DNA of 38,548 nt, taken from the NCBI GenBank assembly GCA_031277095.1, contig JAISLU010000045.1, positions 1-38,548 on the forward strand, read 5' to 3'. The position numbers were made by a program, and so were the translations under genes. This stretch comes from Synergistaceae bacterium. Its GTDB lineage: Bacteria; Synergistota; Synergistia; Synergistales; Aminobacteriaceae. Below are positions 14,133 through 22,512 of this stretch, piece by piece. Each line of letters begins with the position of its first letter. Positions within the stretch are counted from its first letter, which is position 1. The notes under the pieces were generated by a model, which did not search any database, was not told the origin of the DNA, and saw only the letters and a program-made list of their open reading frames with translations.

Positions 14133-15461
14133 ATGGCAACGACGATCACCATGCCGAAGCTGGGGCTCACGATGAACAGCGGTTCGGTGCAGCAATGGAA
14201 AAAGAAAGTCGGAGACGCCGTCAAAAAGGGAGAACTGCTCTACGTCGTCGCCACGGACAAACTTACGGTGGACGTGGAGAGCCCGGCGGACGGGGTTCTG
14301 CTTGCAATTACGGTCAAAGAAGGGGAAGAGGTGCCGGTGGGCGCGCCTATCGGCCTCATCGGCGCTCAGGGAGAACAAGTGGAAGGACAAGCTCCCGCCG
14401 CCGCTCCAGTTTCCGTTCCATCCGCCGCCCCGCAGCCGGATTCTTCCCCCCTCCCGTCCACGGCCGCGAAGCAAACGGGTGCAGGGGCTCGCTCCTGCTC
14501 GCCGAAGGCAAAAAAACTTGCCCGGGAGAAGGGCGTCGACCTGTCGGCTCTCGCAGGAACGGGCCCCAGGGGCTGGGTTGTGGCCCGGGACGTTCTCGAC
14601 GCGGCCCGTGGCGTGAAAGCATCCCCCGTCGCCGCGAAGATGGCGGCCGAGGCGGGCATTCCTCTGGAGTCTTTCGACGCGGACAAGCGCGTGATGAAGG
14701 CCGACGTTCAGGCCAAGACGGCTCTTTCGGGAGTTCCGTCCGCCGGAGACGGCGATTTCCGCCGCGTTCCCGCCACGGCCATGCGGCGCATCATCGGCGA
14801 AAGAATGCTTCAGAGCGTTACCACGATCCCCTCGGTCTGCTATTACGCCGACGTGGACATGACCGCTTTGAACAAACTGCGCGCCGCCTACAACGAAAGA
14901 CTGGAGAAGAAGAACGCGAAGGTCAAAATCTCCGTCAACGACATTCTGATGAAATTCTGCGCCAAACTGCTGCTGGAGAACCCAATGGTCAACGCCTCGG
15001 TGGAGACCGCCGAGGGCGAGATCAAAGCCTTCATCCTCCACGACGCCGTCAATATCGGTTTTGCCGTGGCGCTGACGGGCGGACTGCTGGTCCCCAACAT
15101 CAAGAACGTGGAGTCCAAGAGCCTGACGAAAATTGCGGAAGAACGCCTGGAGCTAGTGGAAAAGGCCCGGGGCGGGGGCCTCGCTCCCGACCAGATGACG
15201 GGAGGCACTTTCACGATCTCGAACCTGGGCATGATGGACATCGGCGCCTTCACCCCGATTATCAACCCGCCGGAGGCCGCCATCTTGGGTGTAGGAACGA
15301 CGACGGGCAAGCCCGTGGCCGTGGAGGGAAGCGTTGTCGTGCGCCCGGTGGCGACTTTCTGCCTCTCCGCCGACCATCGTCTCGTGGATGGAGCGGACGG
15401 CGCCCGCTTCCTGTCTCAGCTTAAAGAACTCGTCGAAAATCCCGACCTGTTCCTTCTCTAA
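14133..15461 (+). CDS. acoC: dihydrolipoamide acyltransferase E2 (AcoC-like)
   Basis: Core E2 enzyme transferring the acyl group from lipoamide to CoA. It has 442 residues: one lipoyl domain (1-76) with the lipoylated Lys43 in ATDKLTVDVESPADG, a Pro/Ala linker (about 85-118), and a peripheral subunit-binding domain (about 119-155, SPKAKKLAREKGVDLSALAG then GTGPRGWV). A second, degenerate copy of that motif follows at about 163-195 (SPVAAKMAAEAGIPLESF, VMKADV). The catalytic acyltransferase domain (about 205-442) has the active-site DHRLVDGADGARFL. Start ATG 14133 after GGAGG. It follows acoB by 15 nt. The product is bigger than Pseudomonas-type AcoC proteins of the alpha/beta-hydrolase kind and is a true 2-oxoacid dehydrogenase E2. 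Confidence 0.9.
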   Translation: MATTITMPKLGLTMNSGSVQQWKKKVGDAVKKGELLYVVATDKLTVDVESPADGVLLAITVKEGEEVPVGAPIGLIGAQGEQVEGQAPAAAPVSVPSAAPQPDSSPLPSTAAKQTGAGARSCSPKAKKLAREKGVDLSALAGTGPRGWVVARDVLDAARGVKASPVAAKMAAEAGIPLESFDADKRVMKADVQAKTALSGVPSAGDGDFRRVPATAMRRIIGERMLQSVTTIPSVCYYADVDMTALNKLRAAYNERLEKKNAKVKISVNDILMKFCAKLLLENPMVNASVETAEGEIKAFILHDAVNIGFAVALTGGLLVPNIKNVESKSLTKIAEERLELVEKARGGGLAPDQMTGGTFTISNLGMMDIGAFTPIINPPEAAILGVGTTTGKPVAVEGSVVVRPVATFCLSADHRLVDGADGARFLSQLKELVENPDLFLL

Positions 15462-15474
15462 GCGGGGTGGCACC

Positions 15475-16887
15475 GTGAGCAAACGTGTGGTCGTCATCGG
15501 CGGAGGGCCCGGAGGGTACGTGGCCGCAATCCGCGCGGCCCAGTTGGGTGCCGCCGTGACCGTGATCGAGAAGGAGAGACTGGGGGGAACGTGCCTGAAC
15601 GTGGGCTGCATTCCCACAAAAGTGTTGTTGCACTCGGCGGAGCTCTACACGGCCATGAAGAACGAGGGGCCGGGTATCGGCATTTTTGCCGACAACCTGC
15701 GCTTCGATTGGCCGACTATCGAACGGCGCAAAGAAGGTGTCGTCAACCACCTGGTCAGTGGGGTGGAGGGCCTTCTGAAATCCAACGGCGTGGAGTGCGT
15801 TTATGGAGAAGGGCGTTTGACAGCGCCCTCCGCGGTCGAGGTCGCGGGGAGCGAGGGGCGCCGGAGAATAGAGGCCGACGCCGTGGTTCTCGCCGCAGGC
15901 TCGGAGTCCTCGATCCCTCCCATTCCGGGACTCGACCTGAAGGACCCGGATATCGTCACCAGCGACGGGGCGCTGTCCCTGGACACTTTGCCCAAAAGTA
16001 TCGCCATTGCAGGCGGCGGCGTCATCGGGGTGGAGTTCGCCTCCGTATTCGCGTCCTTCGGCGTCTCCGTCACCGTGGTGGAGATGCTGCCCCAGATTCT
16101 GCCCAACGTGGACGGAGAGGCCGCCGCGATCCTGCGCCGCTCCTTGGAGTCGAAAGGCGTGGTCTTCCACACGGGGGCGCGCCTCGAAAGGGTGACCCGG
16201 GAGGGAAAGGCGCTGGTGCTGGACGTCACCGCCGCCTCGGGGCCGGTGAAAATCGACGTGGAGAAGCTGCTGGTGGCCACGGGCCGCAGACCGAGAACTT
16301 CAGGGCTGGGCTTGGAGGCCGCCGGTGTGGAGACCCAGCGAGGACGTATCGTCGTCAACGATCGTATGGAGACCGGCGTTCCCAACGTCTACGCCATAGG
16401 GGACTGCGCAAGCCCCATCATGCTGGCCCACGTGGCCTCCCGGGAGGGCGAGGTGGCCGCGGAGAACATCATGGGCCATCCGACGGTCATGGACTACAAA
16501 ACGGTGCCCAGCGCCATCTACACGTTGCCCGCCGTGGCGTCCGTGGGGCTGTCGGAGGAGGCCGCCCTCAAAACGGGGGGCAAAGTCCGGGTCGGTCGTT
16601 TTCCCCTGGCCGCCAACGGCAAGAGCGTTCTTTCGGGAGACGCCGACGGCATGATCAAGATCGTCTCGGAAGACCGTTACGGGGAGGTGCTGGGCGTTCA
16701 CATCGTAGGAGGGCCCGCCACCGACATGATCGGAGAGGGAGGTTTGGCCCTCCGGCTGGAGGCGACCTTGGAGGAAATCGTCTCCACCCTCCACGCGCAC
16801 CCCACAGTGTCCGAGGCCGTCGGCGAGGCCGCGCTGGCCTCCTGGGGAAGGGCGATCCACTTGCCCAAGACCTCGAAAACCGTTTAA
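15475..16887 (+). CDS. lpdA: dihydrolipoamide dehydrogenase (E3)
   Basis: Flavoprotein that reoxidises dihydrolipoyl groups of the E2 with NAD+. The 470-residue product starts at GTG 15475 (GGGGTGG upstream). A longer frame from 15334 lies inside acoC. It shows the FAD GxGxxG motif (VIGGGPGGYVAA), the redox-active disulfide Cys40/Cys45 in GGTCLNVGCIPTK, the NAD-binding IAGGGVIGVEFASVFASFG, the second FAD motif NVYAIGDCA, and the catalytic His-Glu pair in HAHPTVSEAVGEAAL. No fused lipoyl domain. It completes an acoABC-lpd set. Confidence 0.93.
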   Translation: MSKRVVVIGGGPGGYVAAIRAAQLGAAVTVIEKERLGGTCLNVGCIPTKVLLHSAELYTAMKNEGPGIGIFADNLRFDWPTIERRKEGVVNHLVSGVEGLLKSNGVECVYGEGRLTAPSAVEVAGSEGRRRIEADAVVLAAGSESSIPPIPGLDLKDPDIVTSDGALSLDTLPKSIAIAGGGVIGVEFASVFASFGVSVTVVEMLPQILPNVDGEAAAILRRSLESKGVVFHTGARLERVTREGKALVLDVTAASGPVKIDVEKLLVATGRRPRTSGLGLEAAGVETQRGRIVVNDRMETGVPNVYAIGDCASPIMLAHVASREGEVAAENIMGHPTVMDYKTVPSAIYTLPAVASVGLSEEAALKTGGKVRVGRFPLAANGKSVLSGDADGMIKIVSEDRYGEVLGVHIVGGPATDMIGEGGLALRLEATLEEIVSTLHAHPTVSEAVGEAALASWGRAIHLPKTSKTV

Positions 16888-16925
16888 GGCTCGGGGGGAC
16901 GTAGCAGGTCCTCACGTAAGTCATA

Positions 16926-16953
16926 CCGAGAAGGGCCTTCGCGCTCTTTTCGG
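16926..16953 (+). other. long hairpin between lpdA and dctP
   Basis: CCGAGAAGGGC (16926-16936) pairs along its full length with GCTCTTTTCGG (16943-16953), two pairs being G-U, around a CTTCGC loop. No T-run follows, so it may stabilise or bound the downstream transcript rather than terminate. A ribosome site GGGGAGG comes 9 nt later. Confidence 0.55.
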
Positions 16954-16978
16954 AATATTATCGGGGAGGTTGTGTACT

Positions 16979-17950
16979 GTGTTGAAGAAATTCGGTTTTG
17001 TTCTGTCGTTTGCGCTGGTGTTGGTTTTCGTCGCCTCGTCCGCCTGGGCGGCGCCTATTGTCATGCGTCTGGCCAACGTCACGCCCTCCGGCGATCCTCG
17101 GGACGTGGCCTCTTTGAAGCTCGCGGAACTGGTGGAGAAAAAGACCAACGGAGCCGCCAAAATAGAGGTGTTCTCCGGAGGTACGCTGGGAGATTGGCGA
17201 GTCACCATTGAAGGATTGAAGCCCGGGATTGTCAACATCGTCATCGAGAGCGTGGGGACTATTGAGCCCTACACGAAATTTGCCGCGGTGGACCCCTATC
17301 CCTACCTTTACCGCGATATTGAGCACTTCAAGAAAGTTTGGTACGGAGAGACGGGCCTCGCTCTTCTCGACAAAATCGGTTCCGACGGGGGCTTCAAGCT
17401 CCTGGGAGCCCAATATCGAGGGGCCCGTTACGTCACCAGCAAGAAGAAGTTCACGAGCCTGGAGGAGCTGAAGGGCCTTAAAATCCGCGCTCCGCAGCTC
17501 AAAATGTACCTGACGACTTGGGAGCTCTTGGGCGCGGCCCCCACGCCCATGGCGGCGACGGAAATTTACACGGGCCTGCAGCAGGGGACCGTGGACGCCC
17601 AGGAAAACCCGTTGGATTACAACTACAGCAACGCTTTTTATGAAGTTTGCCCCTTCCTGATCGAGACGCGCCACGTCTTCAGCAACGACGTGTTCATTTT
17701 CGACCTGGCCTACTTCAACGGGCTGCCCAAGGAGATTCAGGACGCTCTGATCGAGGCGGCCAACGAAGTCGGGGCTTGGCGCACGAACTACTCCATCGAG
17801 CAGGAGGCCGAGTACGTCAAAAAATTCCAGGAAAAGGGCGTGGAGGTCGTTCCTATCGACACAGCGCCCCTTCGGGAAAGAGTGAAGGGGATCATCGAGT
17901 CCTTCCCCGACCTGAAAGAGATCGTCGCCGAAATCCAAGCCGTGAACTGA
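16979..17950 (+). CDS. dctP: TRAP transporter solute-binding protein (DctP family)
   Basis: Periplasmic receptor for a sodium- or proton-coupled TRAP importer of organic acids. It has 323 residues from GTG 16979, which is 9 nt after GGGGAGG. TTG 16970 would abut the ribosome site. The signal peptide (KK, hydrophobic core, cleavage after AWA near residue 25) is followed by APIVMRLAN. The family fingerprint LKIRAPQLKMYLTTWELLG contains the Arg that normally pairs with the substrate carboxylate. LQQGTVDAQENPL is the other conserved DctP block. Encoded just after lpdA and before its permease genes. The ligand cannot be named from sequence alone. Confidence 0.9.
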   Translation: MLKKFGFVLSFALVLVFVASSAWAAPIVMRLANVTPSGDPRDVASLKLAELVEKKTNGAAKIEVFSGGTLGDWRVTIEGLKPGIVNIVIESVGTIEPYTKFAAVDPYPYLYRDIEHFKKVWYGETGLALLDKIGSDGGFKLLGAQYRGARYVTSKKKFTSLEELKGLKIRAPQLKMYLTTWELLGAAPTPMAATEIYTGLQQGTVDAQENPLDYNYSNAFYEVCPFLIETRHVFSNDVFIFDLAYFNGLPKEIQDALIEAANEVGAWRTNYSIEQEAEYVKKFQEKGVEVVPIDTAPLRERVKGIIESFPDLKEIVAEIQAVN

Positions 17951-17963
17951 AGACCAGAATCTC

Positions 17964-18020
17964 GGGGCTCCGCGCCCCAAACCCCGCCAGGGGTCATGGA
18001 CCCGGGTCGTGGGCCCCTGG
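17964..18020 (+). other. double hairpin between dctP and dctQ (first TRAP system)
   Basis: GGGGC-TCCGC-GCCCC (17964-17978) forms a small stem. Next CCAGGGG (17987-17993) pairs with CCCCTGG (18014-18020), enclosing the palindrome GACCCGGGTC (17999-18008). No T-run follows. Such structures after a binding-protein gene commonly protect the upstream message, giving more receptor than permease. Confidence 0.55.
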
Positions 18021-18071
18021 ACCTTCTAATTTCGTGGCCAGGAAATTGTGGTCTGTAAAGGAGTGGTGTGA

Positions 18072-18581
18072 GTGTTCACCCGCATTCTGGACGTGCTGGA
18101 GAAAATTTTGAGAGTTTTGGCTTCCTGCTTTTTTGCCGTCATGGTTTTTTCCATTTCTTATCAGATCGTTCTCCGGTACGCCTTCGCCGAGGCCAACGCC
18201 TGGTCGGAGGAGCTGGCGCGTTATTCTTTCGTGTGGCTCGTCATGCTGGCGGGTTCGGTGGGTACGCGGCGCGCCCGTCACATGAACATCGATTTTTTCT
18301 TGAACAAATTGCCGTACCCTTTGAAATTTGCCGTCGAAATGGCGATGCGCGCCCTCGCTCTGCTTTTTTTCGTCATTTTGGGGTACAAGGGCGCCGATCT
18401 TTCCCAAATGACGATGCTTCAAAACTCCACGGGCCTGGAGATCCCCATGGGTTACGTCTACGTGGCCATCCCTGTCGGCGCCGCGTCCATGATCCTCTTC
18501 ACTCTGGAAGACACTTGGAATATTTTCTGGAATCTTTTGCGGAAATCCCCGCAAAGACAGGAGGTAGCGGACGGTGCATAG
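18072..18581 (+). CDS. dctQ: TRAP transporter small permease subunit (DctQ family)
   Basis: Small membrane subunit that pairs with DctM in the inner membrane. It has 169 residues, GTG start at 18072, preceded by AAAGGAG. Four hydrophobic helices are visible (about 12-32, 48-65, 88-108, 125-150), with the conserved-type stretch NAWSEELARYSFVWLVMLAGS between helices 1 and 2. The gene overlaps dctM by 8 nt. Confidence 0.88.
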   Translation: MFTRILDVLEKILRVLASCFFAVMVFSISYQIVLRYAFAEANAWSEELARYSFVWLVMLAGSVGTRRARHMNIDFFLNKLPYPLKFAVEMAMRALALLFFVILGYKGADLSQMTMLQNSTGLEIPMGYVYVAIPVGAASMILFTLEDTWNIFWNLLRKSPQRQEVADGA

Positions 18582-19851
18582 CCTTCTCATCTTTTCCATT
18601 CTGGGCCTCAGTCTTCTGGGAATGCCCATCGGCTACGCTTTGGGCGTGGCCACGCTGCTGGCGCTTCTGTACAACGGCTCGTTTCCCTTGATTCTCATTC
18701 CCCAGCAGTTTTTCTCCGGCATCGACTCCTTCCCCATCATGGCCATTCCGTTTTTCATTCTGGCCGGCAACTTGATGACGGCGGGAGGGATCAACCAGAA
18801 ACTGATCCGCTTCTGCAACGCCTTGGTCGGCTGGGTGTCGGGCAGTTTGGCGATGGTGACCGTCGTGGCGTCCATGTTTTTCGCCGCCATCTCCGGCTCC
18901 GCCGTTGCCACGGTAGCGGCTATCGGGGGCATTACCATCGTTGCCATGAAAAAGGAAGGTTACCCCGCCGGGTTTGCCGCGGCCGTGTCCTCGTCCGCGG
19001 GGGTCTGCGGCCCGATCATCCCGCCCAGCATCACCTTGATCGTGTACGGGGCGGCTCTCTCCATGTCCATCAGTGACCTTTTCCTGGCCTCCGCCACCCC
19101 TGGCGTCATCTTGGGGCTGGCGTTGTGCGCTACGGCCTATATTATTTCCCGGCGCCGGAACTTTCCCCGGCACGAACGCGCGCCCAGAGGGACGGCCCGT
19201 CGTTACGCGAGAGAGGGTTTCTGGGCCCTCATCATGCCGGTGGTGGTTTTAGGGGCCATTTTTTCGGGCATCGTCACGCCCACGGAGGCCTCCGTGCTGG
19301 CCGTGGTGTATTCGCTGGTAGTGGGGCTCTTTATCTACCGCGACCTGAAATTGTCGCAAATTCACGGTATTCTCTGCGAATCGGCCGTGGCGACTTCCAC
19401 GATTATGTTCATTTTGGCGGCTTCGAAGGCATCGAGCTGGGTCATTGTCACGTCTCGTCTGCCCGAAGCTCTATCCGCCGCCATCCTTGGAATCACCTCA
19501 TCGAAAAACCTCATCCTCTTTTTGGTCAACGTTTTGCTCCTGATCGTGGGCTGCCTGATGGAGGCCAACGCCGCCATCGTCATTCTGGTCCCGATTCTCG
19601 TTCCTTTGGTCACCAAGGTAGGAGTCTCCCCGCTGCACTTCGGGATCATCCTGTCCTTCAACTTGTGTTTGGGCCTTTTGACCCCACCGGTGGGGGCGGC
19701 TCTGCTTTTGGGCAACGATATCGCGGAGGAAAAACTGGAGCGCTCTCTTGTGGAGACTCTCCCGTTTTTCCTGGTGGGCTTGGCCACTTTGTTTTTGATC
19801 ACCTACGTTCCCAGCGTCTGTACCTGGCTGCCGGATTTTCTGAAAAAATAA
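18574..19851 (+). CDS. dctM: TRAP transporter large permease subunit (DctM family)
   Basis: Ion-coupled transport subunit of the first TRAP system, about 12 membrane helices in 425 residues, typical for DctM. GTG 18574 is preceded by AGGAGG at 18559-18564. Family landmarks are FPIMAIPFFILAGNLM near the N-terminus, the discontinuous-helix segment ISGSAVATVAAIG, CGPIIPPSITLIVYG, and FNLCLGLLTPPVGAALLLGND near the C-terminus. The last probably takes part in ion and substrate binding. Confidence 0.92.
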   Translation: MHSLLIFSILGLSLLGMPIGYALGVATLLALLYNGSFPLILIPQQFFSGIDSFPIMAIPFFILAGNLMTAGGINQKLIRFCNALVGWVSGSLAMVTVVASMFFAAISGSAVATVAAIGGITIVAMKKEGYPAGFAAAVSSSAGVCGPIIPPSITLIVYGAALSMSISDLFLASATPGVILGLALCATAYIISRRRNFPRHERAPRGTARRYAREGFWALIMPVVVLGAIFSGIVTPTEASVLAVVYSLVVGLFIYRDLKLSQIHGILCESAVATSTIMFILAASKASSWVIVTSRLPEALSAAILGITSSKNLILFLVNVLLLIVGCLMEANAAIVILVPILVPLVTKVGVSPLHFGIILSFNLCLGLLTPPVGAALLLGNDIAEEKLERSLVETLPFFLVGLATLFLITYVPSVCTWLPDFLKK

Positions 19852-19950
19852 GGCTCCGCTCCCCTGAGCTTGAATCAAGGGGTTTCAGGGGGGCCAGGAA
19901 GGACTGCAAAGCAGCCGCACGAGCTCTGCCCCCCTGAGATTGAATTGAGG
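19852..19950 (+). repeat. two copies of a GC-rich intergenic element
   Basis: GGCTCCGCTCCCCTGAGCTTGAA begins a 29-nt block at 19852-19880, and a variant (GAGCTCTGCCCCCCTGAG then ATTGAATTGAGG) occupies 19921-19950. Related blocks lie at 26282-26310 and 26679-26720. The second copy supplies part of the ribosome binding site of the following gene. Confidence 0.5.
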
Positions 19951-19962
19951 AGGTTTTTTGTC

Positions 19963-20727
19963 GTGACTATGAAATTCGATTTTACCGGTAAGGTGGCCGT
20001 ACTGACGGGTGGAGCGCGGGGCATTGGCGCCGCCGCCAGCAAAAAATTCGCCGAATTGGGGGCTAAAGTCGCCATTCTCGACATGCTGGAGGACACGGGA
20101 AAGGCCGCCTGCGATGCCATTGCGGCCGATGGCGGGACGGCCCGATTCCACAAGGCCGACGTGGCGGACATGGCGGGAATTCGGGGCATTATGGACGCCG
20201 TTGCCGCGGAATGGGGTAAGGTGGACATCTTGGTCTGCTGCGCGGGCATCGTCTTTACCAAACCCTGCATGGAGTGTACGGACGCCGATTGGGATCGAGT
20301 CATGAACATCAACGCCAAGGGAGTTTTCAACTGTTGTCACAGTGTTCTGCCGGGAATGATGGAACGGCGGTACGGTAAGATCGTCAATTTATCCTCGATC
20401 GCGGCCAAGACCGGCGGCGGATTTTTCGGGAATTTGCTCTACGGAGCTTCCAAGGCGGCGGTGATCTCCTACTCCAAAGGTATCGCCAGAGAGGCGGGAC
20501 CCTTCGGGGTCAACGTCAACGTCATCTGCCCCGGTCCCACAGACACGCCGATGCTCGCCGATATGCCGGCAGATCTCCGCAAGGCGACCGCCGACAGCAT
20601 TCTCCTGAAGCGGTTGGGGGACCCTGAGGAAATTGCGGACGTCATCTTGTTTTTAGCCTCCGACTACGCCAGTTTCATGACCTCGGAGGTATTGAACGTC
20701 GAAGGGGGTATAATGAAAGGAAATTAA
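19963..20727 (+). CDS. short-chain dehydrogenase/reductase (FabG-like SDR)
   Basis: Cytoplasmic NAD(P)-dependent oxidoreductase, 254 residues from GTG 19963 (GAGGAGG at 19947-19953; ATG 19969 is the alternative). It has the Rossmann motif TGGARGIG (about residues 14-21), Asp in the ILDMLE turn (favouring NAD), CCAG in place of the usual NNAG, and the catalytic Ser144/Ser145, Tyr160 and Lys164 (YGASK). It ends with SEVLNVEGG. It is sandwiched between two TRAP systems and downstream of aco-lpd, so it plausibly oxidises an imported hydroxy-compound, for example a diol or hydroxy acid. The substrate is inference. Confidence 0.88.
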   Translation: MTMKFDFTGKVAVLTGGARGIGAAASKKFAELGAKVAILDMLEDTGKAACDAIAADGGTARFHKADVADMAGIRGIMDAVAAEWGKVDILVCCAGIVFTKPCMECTDADWDRVMNINAKGVFNCCHSVLPGMMERRYGKIVNLSSIAAKTGGGFFGNLLYGASKAAVISYSKGIAREAGPFGVNVNVICPGPTDTPMLADMPADLRKATADSILLKRLGDPEEIADVILFLASDYASFMTSEVLNVEGGIMKGN

Positions 20728-20782
20728 ATCCATGCGTTCTCTGTCTTTTTAATGAGTGGCGGTAACCAACGAGTTCGTAAAC

Positions 20783-20820
20783 CATCTGCCGAAAGGGCAG
20801 AAAATTGACGAGGAGGCAGT
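20783..20820 (+). other. small hairpin and ribosome site before second dctP
   Basis: CTGCC-GAAAG-GGCAG forms a compact 5-bp hairpin shortly before the GAGGAGG ribosome site (20810-20816). The 93-nt gap between the SDR and this gene has no T-run and no convincing promoter, so read-through from upstream is likely. Confidence 0.35.
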
Positions 20821-21906
20821 ATGCAAATGAAAAAAGTAATGGTTTTAATGTTGGTGGCAGTGTGTTTGAGCGTTTTCGTTTCTCCGGCGTCGGCGGCGTA
20901 CAAGGACGAATATAAGCTCGACATCGTCCCGAGCCTTTCCACGGGCTGGGGTATGGGCGCTCAATACTTCGCGGATCTGGTGAAAGAGCGCAGCGAGGGC
21001 AAGATCAACATCAAGGTCTACCCCAACTCGCAATTGACCACAGGTAAGCAGACGAACGCCTTTATGCTGCTTCGCAACGGTACCATCGACTTCGCCTGTC
21101 AGTCCACGATCAACTACTCGCCTCAGATCCCCGAGCTGAACCTTTTCGCGTTGCCGTTCTTCATCGCGGGACAACCCGACCGCTATAAGGCTCTCGACGC
21201 CATTACGAACGGCAAGGCAGGGAAACTGGTCGCGAAAGCCATTGAGGACAAGGGAGGTAAATTTCTCTGCTTCGGCGAGAATGGCTTCCGTGAATTGACG
21301 AACGCAAAAAAAGAAATTCATTCCCCAGAGGACCTTCAAGGATTGAAAATGCGCGTCGTCGGCAGCCCCCTCTTCCTCGACACATTTAAGGCATTGGGTT
21401 CCAACCCCATCGCCATGCCGTGGAGCGACACGATGAGCGCTTTGCAACAAGGTGTCATCGATGGGCAGGAAAACCCTATCAACATTATTTACCCCAATAA
21501 AGTCTACGATTACAACAAATACATAACCAACTGGCACTACATGGGCGACCCCACTATGTTCGTCGTGAACCCCAAAGTTTGGGAGTCCTTCACTCCTGAA
21601 GATCAGGAATTGATCCTGAAGGCGGCGAAGGACGCGGCAGCTTACCAGATCGCCCTCGCCCGGGTGGGTATCGACGAGAACGACGGAGGCAAGAACCTCG
21701 AGTACCTGAAGAGTATCGGCAAAGCTCCCGAAATCACGAACTGGAATGCAGAGCTTGAAAGGGTCGGCATGGTTGTGACGAACCTGACGCCGGAGGAGAC
21801 ACAGAAGTTCGTCGAGCTGACGAAGACCCTTGTCGATTCGTGGCGGAAAACGATCGGTGAAGAGCTGGTCAAGGCTGCAGAGGAAGATATGGCCGCTGTA
21901 AAGTAG
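20821..21906 (+). CDS. dctP: TRAP transporter solute-binding protein (DctP family), second system
   Basis: Second periplasmic TRAP receptor. 361 residues from ATG 20821. ATG 20827 (MKKVMVLML) is better spaced from GAGGAGG at 20810-20816 and may be the true start. The signal peptide is cleaved after ASA near residue 26. DctP hallmarks are LKMRVVGSPLFLDTFKALG, with the ligand-pairing Arg, and SALQQGVIDGQENPINIIYPNKVYDY. It differs clearly from the first receptor, so it should have a distinct ligand. A terminator-like hairpin separates it from its permease genes. Confidence 0.9.
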   Translation: MQMKKVMVLMLVAVCLSVFVSPASAAYKDEYKLDIVPSLSTGWGMGAQYFADLVKERSEGKINIKVYPNSQLTTGKQTNAFMLLRNGTIDFACQSTINYSPQIPELNLFALPFFIAGQPDRYKALDAITNGKAGKLVAKAIEDKGGKFLCFGENGFRELTNAKKEIHSPEDLQGLKMRVVGSPLFLDTFKALGSNPIAMPWSDTMSALQQGVIDGQENPINIIYPNKVYDYNKYITNWHYMGDPTMFVVNPKVWESFTPEDQELILKAAKDAAAYQIALARVGIDENDGGKNLEYLKSIGKAPEITNWNAELERVGMVVTNLTPEETQKFVELTKTLVDSWRKTIGEELVKAAEEDMAAVK

Positions 21907-21982
21907 AAGAGCATACCCAAGCTCTGGCAGAGGCCGCAGTCCTGACAGGATTAGGGATAAATTTCCAAGGTTTTGCTTATGA

Positions 21983-22009
21983 GGGAGGGGAATTCTCCTC
22001 CCCCTTTTT
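21983..22009 (+). terminator. terminator-like hairpin between second dctP and dctQ
   Basis: GGGAGGGG (21983-21990) pairs with CTCCTCCC (21995-22002), one pair being G-U, with an AATT loop. Five T (22005-22009) follow after two C. It probably acts as a partial terminator that lowers permease expression relative to the receptor. The dctQ ribosome site follows 5 nt later. Confidence 0.65.
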
Positions 22010-22028
22010 CGTTAGGAGGTGCAGATAG

Positions 22029-22499
22029 TTGTTTCGAAAAATATGCGACCATTTCGAAGAAATCGTCGGAGCTTTTTTCTTGGCTGTTATGGTTTCGGTG
22101 ACGTTTGCCAATGTGGTGACGCGTTACGTTATCATCTATCCTCTGGCGTGGACGGAGGAAATTACGGTCAGCATGTTCGTGTGGATCGTCCTGCTGGGAA
22201 CATCCATAGCTTTTCGTAGGAACGCCCATCTGGCAATGACGTTCATCTATGATTTTATGCCTCTCTCGCTGAAAAAGGTCAGTTTTCTGATCGCCAACAC
22301 CATGTGCGTCGTTTTTTTCTCACTGCTCACTTGGCTGGGGAGTATTCAAGTACTAGACGAAATGGATCTGGGTGTCACGTCGGAGGCGCTGGCGATCCCA
22401 ACGGCCATTTATTCCGCGGGCATTCCGGTGTTCTCGGTATTGATCATCGTGCGGATATTGCAGTCCTGCCGCGACATTGTGCGGGACGGCAGCTATTGA
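22029..22499 (+). CDS. dctQ: TRAP transporter small permease subunit (DctQ family), second system
   Basis: Small membrane subunit of the second TRAP importer. It has 156 residues from a TTG start at 22029, chosen for AGGAGGT at 22014-22020. Four hydrophobic helices are visible, and PLAWTEEITVSMFVWIVLLGTSIAFRRN is the family-typical loop after helix 1. The gene stops 13 nt before dctM. Confidence 0.87.
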   Translation: MFRKICDHFEEIVGAFFLAVMVSVTFANVVTRYVIIYPLAWTEEITVSMFVWIVLLGTSIAFRRNAHLAMTFIYDFMPLSLKKVSFLIANTMCVVFFSLLTWLGSIQVLDEMDLGVTSEALAIPTAIYSAGIPVFSVLIIVRILQSCRDIVRDGSY

Positions 22500-22512
22500 A
22501 GGAGGTACCTCA

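Noticed and set aside
12975-15041. 688-codon minus-strand open frame over acoB/acoC
   Set aside because: Antisense shadow of acoA-acoC. No recognisable domain.
20709-20714. Perfect TATAAT near the end of the SDR gene
   Set aside because: No -35 box at 15-19 nt upstream and no TG extension. It falls in codons of the conserved GGIMKGN tail.
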